A DNA stretch of 64,000 nt from Piper betle (GCA_033002965.1 JAURVB010012437.1:1-64000), one strand, 5' to 3'; positions 45,942 through 58,451 are shown, counted from the first letter of the stretch. Notes: generated from the letters alone by a model not told the origin. Numbers and translations are program-made.

Positions 45942-48900
45942 TCACATAAATTGTAATAGGCAAATAATAAGTTGAGTACTTACAAAAAATAGCTTGATAT
46001 GAATGTGAAATTAATAGGTTGTATATTCTACTCTCATTAGTTTTGAGCTCATATATTTTGCAAGATATGCATTAATAAGTATTACATTATTTTTATCATG
46101 AAAAAAATCTAGTAGGGGTTACGTTTAATTAATAAACGAAACTTTAGAGCCTTTTGGCCAATAATGAAAACAAAAAAATAATTGAATCAAATTGAAACAT
46201 AATTAATGTTCAACAAAAAAGAGGAAATTTTCTATTACAATAGTGAAGTGGAGTTACATAGACAAAAGCACGAGAATTTTTTTATTAAAAAAATATTATT
46301 CAGGATTTAGACTTTTGGGTTCAGGATATAAATAAATAAATAAACTAAAAGATATAATAAAAAGTACCGGTGGTGGTGGCGTTGGAAAGAAAGTACTGGT
46401 GGATATTTTTATAATTTTTACCCATCCACAATAACAATGATATGAAATGAAATTTGAAATATAATAAGACATTATAATTATTTTAAATATTAAAAACAAA
46501 AATATTGGTAATAAAAATTTTTAGATGAAAGAAGGCAATCTAAAAAAATTGAGAAAGAAGAAGATAATTGTTTATCATGGAAGAATCATACGCCAGTTTA
46601 CATGGGAGAATTATACTCCTTGATAGAAGAAACTTATATGACATTATTTTATTAGCTAGATTTCTAAGAAAGGAGCACACACATGAAATATAAATAAGAG
46701 TTACACCTATTAGAAATTGATTGTGATTCTTTGTATAAAGAAAGTTTGTGGCATTTCTTATTAGCTAGATTATAACAGTGACTGTGGGTTGCTTCATTCC
46801 CATTTAATAGATAAAAATAAGGAAGGGTGTGGAATTGGAGGATTAGGTGGGCTTTGGGCTCTAATATCCTACGTCCTCCATCTAAGCATATCTATGGGCC
46901 GTTGATGTACAATAGCCCATACTTCGGATCAGCGAAAAACTGCGTCCTTAGATCTTCGATCTACAAGATTTAGACTTGAAGATTATTACTAATACATGAC
47001 TGTGTATTGGATCGATAAATACACTCGTCGACTCAGATACCACTGTGTGATGACTTAAATTGAATGAAAATTAATAGTCCTAAGTCACTTATTTAAAACA
47101 ATTAACATATATTAGATTTTACCTAATTAAGTATTGGATAAGAGATTAATTTTTGGGATCTCACAAATTTCATCGACAACAAAAGAATTGTAATTAATTA
47201 TTACTAAAATGAAAAAATTATTCCATGGCGTATGCATTTTTGCCCACTAAATTCGACGGTTTGTTTTGTGTTCAAACTTTGGTCTATGTACACATGCTAT
47301 TAAATCATTCATGTACAATTCTTTGATCTTCCTATGTAATAATAAATAAAAATAAACTAATACTAACGCTGTATCTGTTCACAATACCAATCTTCTAAGT
47401 TGGTGTGCCATTAGATAAGTTGGTCCAGTGCTAGCCAGAAATACAGCACACAACACAAACATTAGAACTTTCCTGGAAAGAAACTATATATTAAGAACAA
47501 ATGGTTTTCTTTTCTTGCTTTTTGTTGTGCGTTAAAGTTTCAGTCTTAATCAAATGCCCAACTACAGTTGAGGTTGAAGCTTTGCTACCGTCTAAAGCAG
47601 CAGCCTGTAAGCAGAGATCAAAAGTTTGGATACAGTCAAGCCGCCTGGATTGGAATTCAGATAACTTTCATTCCATAGATAAGGCCTTCAACCTATACAT
47701 GTGAGCAAAGTTATTAGAGCTCAATCCCAATAACACCAAAAAAAGGGGTTCTTTTCAAGAATCAATTCCCAATTAATTTATTTTGTTGGATTTTGGACAT
47801 AAATATATACATACATTTATAATTATATCGTATGCTGTTATTTAAAATTGACCTAAATTTAATTGATTTATTAAAATTAGGTTTAATGAGTCATTAATAT
47901 AAGCATAAATTTATATGTGTAGATATTATTTTTATAATTTTTCTTTTTGATAGGTTAAATTGAAATTATAAAAAATAAGGATATAAATAGGGGTTATGGT
48001 CAACAAGCAGTTTTTTGATTTAGTATTTCATCATCCAGAACTTTACTATTGAAGAAATGATGCTGAATTTGAAAGATTTGATACTGAATTTGAAAGATTT
48101 TTCAAACCTAAGAAGTAAATAATTATTTTATTTTTATTAATTTAGGTACGCTTTCATTATTAAATTTTATTTCCTGATAATTTAATATGAAAAAGATTAA
48201 ATTTTTATAGTGATAATTTTATTATCTATATAATTTAGCTGAACTTAAAATTAAAACATCATATTTTTCTTTGGGTGTTAGAGTGAATTCAACTATGGTG
48301 AAACTTCGAGAGAAAGTGACATCAAAGTGGTTGCTGTGACTGGGAGCCGCCTGTATGACCACTGTTTTGTGTCATACTTCCTCAAGTAAATACTGACGGA
48401 CTCAATTGAAGAGCAGGCGACGGTTGGTATGTCCATATATATGTCACTCTATGGTGCATTGATGTGCATGGAGACCTTTGTATTTCAAAATGTTGCCTCT
48501 AGAAGCAGCAAAGAATAATGTCTTACGGTAATATTTACTAGTTAGTGTTGGGGAACATAACACTGCTTGTTAGAATTAAAACAGTGGAAGGTTTTCAGTC
48601 GTGCGGTAGATATTTGGAAAGATGAACTTGGTAACAATAATAATAGATATAAAGTCAGGGAAGGTACATGTCAGATGAAGTTGGAACCCGCTGGACTATA
48701 GAGTACTTCTTTGGGTCTTGTGAAGGCAACACATAGAACAAACCGGGGACGTGGGGTTGGGTGTCATGTTTCACGCATGTAATGTAAGAAGAAGGAAATG
48801 GCATCTTCATCTTTCGTAACTTATGTGACAAATGCTACCTAAAAGGGCAAGGGCGGCTCCTGATTCTGAAAAGCTTGAGCGGTAATGGTTGAGTGATGGC

Positions 48901-51900
48901 TTGGTAAAGAAGACCACTGGCATGCCCTTCCTGTCCCTTCACCGGCCCATCTGATCAACTTACCTCACGTTTTCTGCAGTTTGCTTTCTCTGTCGCTTCC
49001 TTCCTGGTGATATCGAGCGTAGCTCAATGCTTGGGATCAGTATCATATTGTATATTGTTCCAATTGTCCACATTCGTATCTAATCGAGTTGAAAATTTTA
49101 TTTTTATCAAATATTAGACAACATTGCACCATCTGATATACATATTAGAGATCGACTCTAATTTTATATAAACCATTATTGAATGAGTTGGTTGAGTTGT
49201 TTTGTGCTGATTTATTTTCAAAATGTAAAATGACAATGATAACGGATAAAAAAGGTGTTTGAGAACATTGTCAAAATAAAATAATAGGGCTCTTTTTAGT
49301 AACCTCATTACAAAAAATTTAAGTTTATCTACAATTCAATAAAATGAAAATTCACTATAAAACAACAGAGGTGTGGCAAAAGGTGGGGTGACAAAAAGTG
49401 GAGTGGCGAATAATTTCTCTACAGTTTTAGACAAGGAAAAATAAAAAAATTAATACATAATTATTTACAAACATAGAGATTATATTAAAATTTTGTTCTA
49501 TGGTTTTAATAACCATAAAGAAAGTGCGGCAAAAGTGAAGCTTTTTCTCACGATTTTAATAAAGGGAGTAGAGATTGTTTTTATTCTAGAGCCTCCACAA
49601 AACATGAGACAAAGAAGGATTGAGCACTTTATTTTTCCAGTGATCATCCCTCTCCTATTTTTATAATTTTATTTATTTTCTAGTAACAAATAAAACTGTG
49701 ACAAAATGATATAGAAATTTTGTAAAAAATGTCTATTGTAATTAAACTCCCTCTAATATTTTAAAATAATCCGATTGTGCTGTTTCCTTGACCCATACCG
49801 ACACAATATTAAAATGATGAGAAAACAACTTTCAGGATATTGGATATTGAACCCATGATCCCTTATTGGGCACACCTCATCTCATAAGCTTGTCCTTAAT
49901 TTTAACTTGGTTTCTTTCCATTTAAAAATGCTGAAAAAGAATCTCATATCCTTTTGGTGTTAATGGCTTCCATGCCCGCTGAGTCCACATCGGGAGCAGG
50001 CACATCGTCGAACGGGTGCATGTTGTAAAGAAAGTAAGAAAACCTTTGTAAAGAATATTAGCCATGCTACTCGGGTTGGAGATAAGGAGACTTGTGTCTT
50101 CTAGGGATCAAATTATTCCTTTTCTTCTAAAAGTAGACAAGTGATTCATTTGTTTCCAGAGAACAATGAACGGCGACGATGACCTTACCATCAAAGTCAT
50201 TGAAAGTTGTAGCTTTAAAAAGTGCACCTATGTACAAAAAACAAGAAAGACCCAAGATTTTTAGATCCGTCGTACGAGTTTTCACATGGTCTGGACCCAA
50301 CACAATCCCAGCATCCATGGAAGAGCCAAACTGCATTTGTTTTCGCCTCATTGATAAGTCTCTTGCAACAACCCTTCACCATTATAAGCTCCTAACCAGC
50401 CGTGCAGGAAAGCAAGAGTATTGAAAGGGATGTATTCCATGCTGTTGTAGAAAAGAGCACATATATGCTTGATACAAATATTGCTGTGATCCTAATAAGG
50501 CTTCACAAAGACAGATCAGGTTATTGCAGATACATACTGAGTACTCTTTCTGCTGTGCCTTCCACCACAAACTGACCATACCCTTTTCCGCTTTAATCAA
50601 ATCTCATCCTTCTCGATCAGCTCGCCCAATGCCCACAGTGAGCTCTACTTCTAGTTATAAAAAAAGGAAGACAAGGAGCTAATGGGTTTGTGCATCATAT
50701 GCATGTTTTTGAGCAAAGCTAGCAACATCACGGATTCCCTCTCTTGCCATGCGTTCGATGTTTACAAGCAGCTTTTCCGTATTGCAATATTCTGGGCAGA
50801 TGACCCTCTTTCTGTCGATTTCCCAACGCTGGCGTATGCATTTCTTTACTTTCTTTGTTGGTTGTCTGGCTACAGAAGACCAGTAACTCGTAACTGATCA
50901 CTCACTTTGATAAAGGATTGGTGGAGATCAATATTCACACCTTGCCAAAGAAAAACAATGTGCGCATAATGTAAAAATCTATGAAAGCGTACGCTACTTT
51001 TGCATGCAATGTGATATCAACAAAGGAAAAGCCCCTGTATATTTTGTGGCTATCAGTAAATCTGTGCTACTGTGTTTGATATGATATTCAATATGCTTCC
51101 CTTTGACAAAGATGGCTGAGTGATACAAAGTACTATGAGCACCATGGGCAATAGGACCGGTTGAGTGGTCTTGCTTCATTTGGGAGAACGTGGTGCAAGT
51201 TGCTTCGTATGAGAGAAGAGTGCAAGTACTACCACAGTGGGCATGTAAAGAGAAGCTGGTAAGATCCAACCCCACCGCCATTCATGTCAGAGCCCCTAAG
51301 TTTATGAACTTCAGAACAGAGTCGCACGCATCCATTCGTGAACCTCAAGTTTCAAGCACAAATTTGATTACCCAAATGAAATCTTGTTGCTTTGTATTCC
51401 TTTTCATGCTTTAAGACCGGCTTGCATGGCCATGGAGCACCTAATTAAGATTTATATCACGTCCATAAAACCATTTTTAATGTATTGTATATGTACACTT
51501 TTAAAGAGATAAACTCCGCTTATTAATTTGTATTTTAGGTTAAATTATTACAAATAATATTAAAATTATTGTAGTTTTATATTGGAATACAGGCTGAAAT
51601 GGGTTAGAATGGTAGCCATGGGTCGAATATAACAAATTTAAAGATCAAATTTTCTTAAGTGAGTAGATAGTAAAACCTCTAAAATTAGTCACATATTTAA
51701 TATTTAATGAGATAAGATTTAATTTATTAATAAAATTAAATTATCGATATTTAATTTCGGTTAATAAGTTTAAAGGAACGACTCAAACCTACTCAGTTGC
51801 TCTTTATACCTTCTTTGCACCCGGCCATCTATGGCTACGGTATTATATATTAGTGGTTACTTGAAAGGGTAATCATTTATATCCTTGTGGGAAGTAATTA

Positions 51901-52589
51901 GTCACATCTATTTACCAGTGACTGCAACCCATAAGGTATGTCCTTTTATAGGATACGAGTTTCTGTAATATACAATCTTGTGACGAGGGGTTGGCCAAGT
52001 TCACCGGTGTTTATAAGCTATTTGTTGAAAGTTTGGAAAAATAGTCTCTCCTTGCACTTACTTTTACATGGACGGTTTCCGTCTAGCGTTGTAGGAAATC
52101 AAAAGGTGTATTATACCGTTTCTAGTGGCCATTGTGAAAAGAGCTGGACGTGGAACAATTGCAGCCTCAAAAATTTTCGTTTATAGGGTACATTTACTCC
52201 ATAATTTAACACAAAGAAGGCGACCCAATATGATTTGGTGTGAAATAAAACGAATGTACCGCATGGAATACAACGAAATTTGTTGACGAGGGCAGATCTT
52301 AGTTTATTTGTTTGTTGTTTTGCAGAAATAAAAAACAGAAGAAGACAATCAAGAAAGGAATATAACTGGACTGTCTCAATTTCCTATGCATTCAGTGCTC
52401 TCGGTAGATCTCATCCCTCCACCTTTTAATTGGTAGAGAGGGCAGACTAGAAGATGATAAATGAGTTAAGTTCTAGATTAACAATCTAAACGTGAAAAAG
52501 ATTGCTTGAAGGCGGCTACTCAAAAACTCTTTTTCAATAAAGCATATGTCACTACCCTATTATGTAAGTGCAATATATATTATGGTTAA
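45942..52589. other. Long gene-poor AT-rich region
   Basis: No coding region can be supported over 6.6 kb. Slightly GC-richer patches at about 48290-49020 and 50120-51420 contain only short ORFs with no recognisable domain and could be eroded gene fragments or non-coding transcripts. A short imperfect duplication of CTGAATTTGAAAGATTT lies at 48063-48100. Confidence 0.4.
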
Positions 52590-52805
52590 ATTTTATTTTT
52601 ATAGATAAATTCTCGTTAAATAGTAAGATATATTTTAATAATTTATTATATTAAATATATATTTTAATTGACTTTAATTAACAAATAGATATTAATTAAA
52701 AAAGATATGCTATAATAATTTAATTTAATTTATTATATTTTAATTAGTTAAATCTCTTCCTTTTAATCATACGTCAGTATTGAGTTCTCTTTTTATTAAT
52801 AAGAA
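52590..52805 (+). repeat. AT-rich dispersed repeat, copy 2
   Basis: It begins TTTTTATAGATAAATTCTCGTTAAATA and ends CTTTTTATTAATAAGAATAAAG, and is alignable by eye with 31330-31560 and 54528-54740. No ORF. Confidence 0.5.
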
Positions 52806-54134
52806 TAAAGAAAAAAAGTAGAATCTTCGTATGTACACTTAGGTTAGTAAATTTTTTTATTACCTTATGCAAAAATGTGGACCTCAATCATGATTTTTGA
52901 CCCCAGATTGCTTTCAATAATCAACTTTATAATGATACCATGAAATCAAATCTTCTGGCGGTTTGACATATTTACTACTTTGAATTATGTAATTCATGTA
53001 TTTAGGGGCTGAAACATGCCTAGCAGTATATTTAATCCTATGCATTAATATATACCTCGGAAATTTCTATGCATGCATGATGAAATAGCAACATACAACA
53101 GCATACTGTAGCACATCACGAGCTCATTTGTATTGGGTTGTTGGTGAAACATACAAAAAGACAATTGAACAATTTAGATGTGTTCAAGTACATGTACATA
53201 TATTTTATGAACAGCTGTTTGATTCAGGCCATCAAACGATTTGTACATTTTGATGCAAATAAATAGACAATGGCTTTAAACTAAAGTTGATTATGACATA
53301 TACAATGAACTTGTTTGTGCTTAATCTCCTTTTATTGACCTTAGAAGTTTGGTGGGGTTAGCAAATATATTTGAGGAATGATTTATTCACAACAAGTGAT
53401 CAGAGCATGTCGAATCCTTCTATTAATTTGTTCAACAATAAGATGGTCGACCCTTTTCAGCCTCCTTCGCTGTTCATTAACAAGTTATTCTAGCCATCTT
53501 GTTTGACGAATATGTTCCGACATCCGAAAAGGCATAAAGATCCGTTGTATAAATAATATTATACTTAAAAACATATAAAACTTTTAGAAATATGTTATCC
53601 AAGATATTAAGATCTTTCTAAAAGTTGCATCATTTATTGTCACTTTTTTTTGCATGAAACATTGTGATCTAATTGTGTCGCACCTTTTGATGGTTATATT
53701 TAAAGGATTGCATTATTTTTTATCAAAAAATTTCTTATAAATTTATATTTTCCCAAAAAATTTCCATAAATCTTTTTTCATTCTAAGAATACATTTAAAT
53801 TTATTACAATATATTAAATGTGACTTGTTATCGTTTCATGTTTAATTTTTTGCACTTTTAAACGTTCATTTTTTAACCTTTTGATCAATTTTTTTGTACT
53901 ATATGTGACTAATTTTTGAGATGTTTTAATAAAACATCCCAACAACTCGCACTAGTAGGTGCGCCAAGATTATTAAAAAAATAGTCAAATTAAATGCACA
54001 TAATCAATCTAAATATTTTGACAATGTTTTATTAAAAATATATATATAATTTGATTGTATTGTTGCAAGGGATAGAAAAATAAAATTTTAATGTTATTTT
54101 TTGTTATACTTTATAAGCTGTAAGTTGATCTCTT
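52806..54134. other. Intergenic, AT-rich
   Basis: No supported feature. Confidence 0.4.
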
Positions 54135-54220
54135 AATAAAGGTGGATGAACTTCTCTTAGCACAAATAATGAAGGAGAATAAAGGTGGATGAACTTCTCT
54201 TAGCACAAATAATGAAGGAG
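54135..54220 (+). repeat. 43-bp perfect tandem duplication
   Basis: Units 54135-54177 and 54178-54220 both read AATAAAGGTGGATGAAC...AATGAAGGAG and appear identical. It is non-coding and recent. Confidence 0.9.
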
Positions 54221-54527
54221 ACAATTTTGATGTAGTAAATTATATGTAAATGAAGAGTAGATATGTGTTATGAATGATATCTTTTGCTTATTTTAGAATA
54301 GAGCTTTTATTGAGGTAGCTTGGTAAAGTGATGAAATCTGGGTTTTTTTTGCTTTTTATATAATGTATCATTTATTATATATTAATACTAATATCTTTAT
54401 CATTGTCACAGTGTTAAATTTTATTTGAATATTTTTTAAAACTATTTGATTATATTATATTATTAAAAAATATTCAAATAGGATTTAAGTATAACAGACG
54501 TATTATGCAGGTCATTAGCTAGTTATA

Positions 54528-54740
54528 GATAAACTCTCGTTAAATAATTATACAAACTAATATAATTTAATATCTTAGATATAGATTCTAATTGACTTCA
54601 AACATAGATCTTAATTAAAGGAAAAAATAAAATATAATAATTTGATTTATTATTTTTTAGTTTTATTGTATTTTGATTGGCTAAAGCTCCTATTTTACGG
54701 AGAGTAATGAGTTTCTCTTTTTATTAGTAAAAGTAAAAAT
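54528..54740 (+). repeat. AT-rich dispersed repeat, copy 3
   Basis: It begins TATAGATAAACTCTCGTTAAATAA and continues through TATAATAATTTGATTTATTA, TTTTATTGTATTTTGATTGG and TTTCTCTTTTTATTAGTAA, following the order of copies 1 and 2. Confidence 0.5.
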
Positions 54741-55959
54741 ATCATTGTTAATAAGAAGCAGATACATCATATTTCCCGGTATTTAATTTTTGTATACGCT
54801 TACCTATATCTTTCAATCGAATTAAAAAATATTTTAGGATGCGTCAAGTGTCAACAATATCCAAGAATGCTGTATGTATTAAGTTTTTCATTCGAGAAAT
54901 TTCTAAATGTCAAGGTTTAAATATTTCATGCATATATATAATAATATATATATGATGCAAAGATGGTGATCTCTTCGGAAGATTTGCCAGAAGAGTGACT
55001 TACTAAAACATAAGAAGTGTTTACTCCTTTTTACCCAGTTTAGATTGGACGATAGAAAAACCACCTAACAGCAAGCTACCCTTTAAAAGACTCATGGGCG
55101 AAAGAGAAACCGACACATATGCACCGATTAGTAGCAAACTGACAAAATTCAATGTCAAAATGGATGGCTTGTTGCTTGTCATATTAATATTGAAATTTGA
55201 CAAGACCAGCAGCCTAAAATAATCCCTTGTTTGGAAGTTTATTGATGGTGGGTAGATAAGCATATTTTTCTGCTTTAGATAAAGTTATTTGCTATGATAT
55301 TTTCTCCAGTTCAATCAAATCCACTATCCTGGACATAAACAAAGAACCAATCAAGTAGTCTTACTCATCCAAAGAGTTGTGTAGTTTCATTATTGCATGA
55401 AATTAAGCACGATAATATGCATAAAATTTATTAATTAGTGTGGATTGTACACTAAAAAAATTGGTTTTTGGAGAAAAAATCTAGATTTTTTTTTATATTT
55501 AGAGATTTTTAAAGGTAAGTATGTATTATTTTTCAAACTTTTATCCATGCTAAAAAATATGAAGAAATTTTTATTCACCCACTTTTTCTACTCCACTTTT
55601 TTCGGCATTTTAAGATTAAGAATTTTTTTAATTTTTTTGGGATGGAGAAAAGTCAAAAAATTAATGTACACTCACCTTCAAATATTTCCAAATATAAAAA
55701 ATAATTTAGAGTTTTTTTGAGAAGAAGTGATAGTAAAACTCAGAGAAAAGTTTTTTTTTAGTAATGTCATGGGCTTAAACATATTATTCAAATTAACTGT
55801 TGCATGATTAATGTATAGTGTTCTCACTCTTGTTTGATGTTCATGTCGAGTTATATATATATATATAGGAAATAAAGTTGTTGTACTACAACACAGCCAT
55901 GTTGGCTGTGCTTGATTTTTTTATAGTCATTGGATTCTATCCAATAGTTGTAAATAAAA
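54741..55959. other. Intergenic, AT-rich
   Basis: No supported gene. An (AT)n run lies at about 55852-55868. Confidence 0.4.
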
Positions 55960-56790
55960 TCCTCCCCACTCCTTCTTTTGCTGCTCCATTGAGCTCCTCC
56001 TCGTCGACCTCCCTTAGCCGCCGTGCTGGTGGTCGTGCTTCACAAGCTCACCATCTGTTGCCTTGGCCTCCTCCATGCCAACGTCCTCCTCAACCCCTTC
56101 GACTTCGGCCTCAAGTGTGATGTCGGCCCGGACCACTCCTTCCCCCTCCCCATGCTACTGCTACCGCCCCTCCGACGATATCCGCCGCCCTCCATCCCCT
56201 TTGTTGCCTCACGGCCCCAATCTTGACGATGTCCACCCATCCGCGATGATATCCGTTGCCCGTTGCTCGCTGCACGGCCCAGGGCTCGCCGAAATCTGCC
56301 GCCTCTCCATTCCCTTTGTAGGATGCGGCCCGGGTCCCATTGCCTCAACAACCACTATCGACCCCCTTTGTTGGCCACTTCCTCTATTTCCTAATTGTCG
56401 GCGGTGACATTTTGTTGGCCACCACTCAAATTCATAACCTCCTATCTCAAAGATCCTCACTTTCCAGGCACCAGTGGCAGTGCAATTATTGGCGGTAGCA
56501 GTGGCGCAATAAAAACAAAGGCATTGGTCGATGGGGGAGAAAACAAGGTCAGTGAAGAAAATTGAAATGATGACAATTTTGTAGTAAAAAATTGACTAAC
56601 TCTTGACTTGAGTTAATATTACGAAATAAATTCAAAAAAATATAAAATAAATACAATAAAATATCATAAAATAAAATAACCGAGTTCTAACTCGAATAAT
56701 ATGCTTTAAACCTAATAACCCACCCAAAACTAATAAATAACTCATCCTAATGCAAAAATGCCTAACGCGTCCTAATACTCATATATTCTG
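55960..56790 (-). repeat. Reverse-oriented gypsy LTR fragment (5' half)
   Basis: The reverse complement contains ATTAGGACGCGTTAGG, GTTTTGGGTGGGTTATTAGG, AGCATATT, an AT-rich stretch, ACTACAAAATT and then a C-rich block, in LTR order. The many small ORFs in the C-rich part (56000-56460, both strands) are compositional, though one plus-strand frame near 56023-56120 (HKLTICCLGLLHANVLL) looks less biased and is unidentified. Confidence 0.55.
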
Positions 56791-56799
56791 ACATGTGTA

Positions 56800-57440
56800 T
56801 GAGCCATGCGAGTTATGTGTTACCAAGTATATAATGATAACGTCATGAATGCACCATAAAAATGAGTTATCAGAATATACGAGAGTATGCCAATTTATAT
56901 ATATATATTAGATCGCAGAATTAGTTTTAAGCCATTTACCGTGTTAAGACGCGTTATTTACTAGTTTTGGGTGGGTTATTAAGTTTAGAGCATGTTATTC
57001 AACTTATAACTTGATTATTTTATTTTTTAATATTTTACTATATTTTTTAAATATTTTTTGGGATATATTTGATAATATTGATTCGAGTTGGGAACAAGTT
57101 AAATTTTTATTACAAAATTACCCCCGTTAATTTCCTTCTTCCTTGTTTTGTCGTGCCACTCCTCTGTTTTTCCACCCTTGTTTTGTCACACAACCCAACA
57201 TCGGTGACGTCGCTTCCGGCAGCCCATTGCCAGCCAGCGATGTCGTAGGCCAGTGCCGTCTCTGCCTCACTACTGCCTCCTTTCTTTTCCCCTCTCCTTA
57301 CCGTTTTCCTTCTTGGCTACCCACTGCTGCTCAGCCGGCCACCAACTTTGACAATGACCTCCAGTGACCATCCCTAGCCTCCCCCCCTCTTTAGATCGGA
57401 GGAGGGGGAGGTAAAGAGGGGCGTGACAGGCGGGCGAGGA
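56800..57440 (+). repeat. Forward gypsy LTR fragment (5' half), head-to-head with the previous one
   Basis: It shares GTATATAATGATAA, ATGAGTTATCAGAATATA, TTTTGGGTGGGTTATTA and TTTAGAGCATGTTATT with the solo LTR at 43290-43470, followed by TTATTACAAAATTACC and a C-rich block. Together with 55960-56790 it forms a large imperfect inverted repeat. Confidence 0.6.
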
Positions 57441-57521
57441 AGAAACACAAGGAGAATTAATTTGTACCCATTAAATAAAATCTAATGGCTGAAATGTGCA
57501 GCACAGCCTCTCAGCCTTTGC

Positions 57522-57552
<31 letters not shown>

Positions 57553-58074
57553 CCCTGAACAAAATACACACAAAAAGTTCTCAACTACTAGAGTGGAGCG
57601 TCCCACTGATCTCTTCGGTCAGTTTATTCCCCTACGATACTCAATGACTCATCTCACCGATGACAAATTTAGTTCGGAAATTGGTTGAGGAGGTAGCATC
57701 GACATTCTTAAGTTCAAAAAAATTCATGGAGCTGGCAGAGATGGCAACCATACGAATCATATCTCCAACCTTGGCCGTAAGATTGATGGCGCAACAAGCG
57801 AAAGGACGATGCAGTCTCTTTCTGAGGGGGAGCGGCAGGTGTAACAGTGAAGTTTGCTTCCCAGCTGGTATAGAGTTGGAAGCTTGCAAAGAGATTTGTC
57901 TGGCACCAATGCCCACATGCAACCCTCGGCCTTCCCAACTACTTCGATGCCTAGATTCTCAAACTGCTTACGTCCCTCACTTCTCTCTTTTTTCTTTTGT
58001 CACCGCTTCATTTTTTTTCATATTCACCTCTCTTGTCTACACTTCTTTAATGCTAAGGCGTGCCTTTTCTCTTC
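57441..58074 (+). promoter_or_regulatory. Upstream region of the bZIP gene
   Basis: The stretch contains a (TA)12 microsatellite at 57527-57550 and becomes CT-rich towards 58074. ORFs on both strands in 57641-58079 lack recognisable domains and overlap the promoter. I treat them as chance ORFs, with some doubt about the 139-codon plus-strand one. Confidence 0.4.
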
Positions 58075-58080
58075 TATAAA
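58075..58080 (+). promoter_or_regulatory. TATA box of the bZIP gene
   Basis: TATAAA in the context TCTTCTATAAATCCCACCCC is followed by a long CT-rich leader. A start near 58105 would give a leader of about 525 nt, which fits the long uORF-bearing leaders of S1 bZIP genes. No ATG occurs between here and 58287. Confidence 0.65.
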
Positions 58081-58286
58081 TCCCACCCCTTCTGGTTCAC
58101 AAGCCTCTTCCCCCTTCCTCTTCCCACTCCTTGTTATTTTGCTAGCTTCTGCCTTTCTTCTCCTCTCTAATTCCCAAAGATCTGCTTCGCTTCTATCAGA
58201 GGGAGAGCTATAGTTGGCTTTCTTCTCCTTTTGCTTGCTTCCCACTCTGTTCTTGAGGTCTTTTCGGTTGGTCTTTAATTTGTTGT

Positions 58287-58340
58287 ATGCATAGCCCATT
58301 GTTTTTGATGTTTCTCCTATATGTCTCTTGTAATCAGTGA
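58287..58340 (+). CDS. uORF1 overlapping the start of the sucrose-control uORF
   Basis: A 17-codon frame (MHSPLFLMFLLY...) begins at the first ATG of the predicted leader and stops at TGA 58338-58340, 20 bases inside the sucrose-control uORF in another frame. A second in-frame ATG lies at 58308. Ribosomes that start here would bypass the sucrose-control start at 58321, so it may tune how often that peptide is made. Overlapping uORFs are also reported for Arabidopsis bZIP11. The reading frame is seen directly; its function is inferred. Confidence 0.5.
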   Translation: MHSPLFLMFLLYVSCNQ

Positions 58341-58446
58341 AGTCCTCCTCTCCGGGTTTGTCATCAACTCCACCCTCGGACGCAGGACTCATTTAGTTCA
58401 ATCTTTCTCGGTTGTTTTCCTCTACTGGTTCTACGTTTTCTCATGA
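58321..58446 (+). CDS. Sucrose-control (SC) peptide uORF of an S1 bZIP gene
   Basis: This 41-aa uORF starts MSLVISEVLLSGF and ends with SFSVVFLYWFYVFS then TGA. That C-terminus is the hallmark of the conserved plant sucrose-control peptide, which in Arabidopsis bZIP11 and relatives stalls ribosomes when sucrose is high and so represses translation of the main ORF. Length (about 42 codons) and position, 185 bases ahead of the main ATG in the same leader, both fit. It is intact with no stops or shifts. By family knowledge it acts in cis through the ribosome exit tunnel; here the repression is inferred from conservation and not shown. Confidence 0.95.
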   Translation: MSLVISEVLLSGFVINSTLGRRTHLVQSFSVVFLYWFYVFS

Positions 58447-58451
58447 GATAG
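58443..58451 (+). CDS. Minimal uORF ATG-AGA-TAG overlapping the SC-uORF stop
   Basis: The SC-uORF ends TCATGA, so its stop overlaps an ATG in another frame, which reads Met-Arg-stop. It could capture terminating or stalled ribosomes or be incidental. It is the last ATG before the main start at 58632. Confidence 0.35.
   Translation: MR

Noticed and set aside
49015..49040. AGCGTAGCTCAATGC, resembling a tRNA D-arm
   Set aside because: No matching T-arm or acceptor stem downstream.
50127..51414. Cluster of 70-95 codon ORFs on both strands in a slightly GC-richer patch
   Set aside because: No recognisable protein family, and frames conflict. Left as intergenic, though a decayed gene or non-coding RNA cannot be excluded.
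57641..58079. Plus-strand 139-codon and overlapping minus-strand ORFs upstream of the bZIP TATA box
   Set aside because: No domain recognised, ORFs on both strands cover the same place, and they run into the bZIP core promoter.
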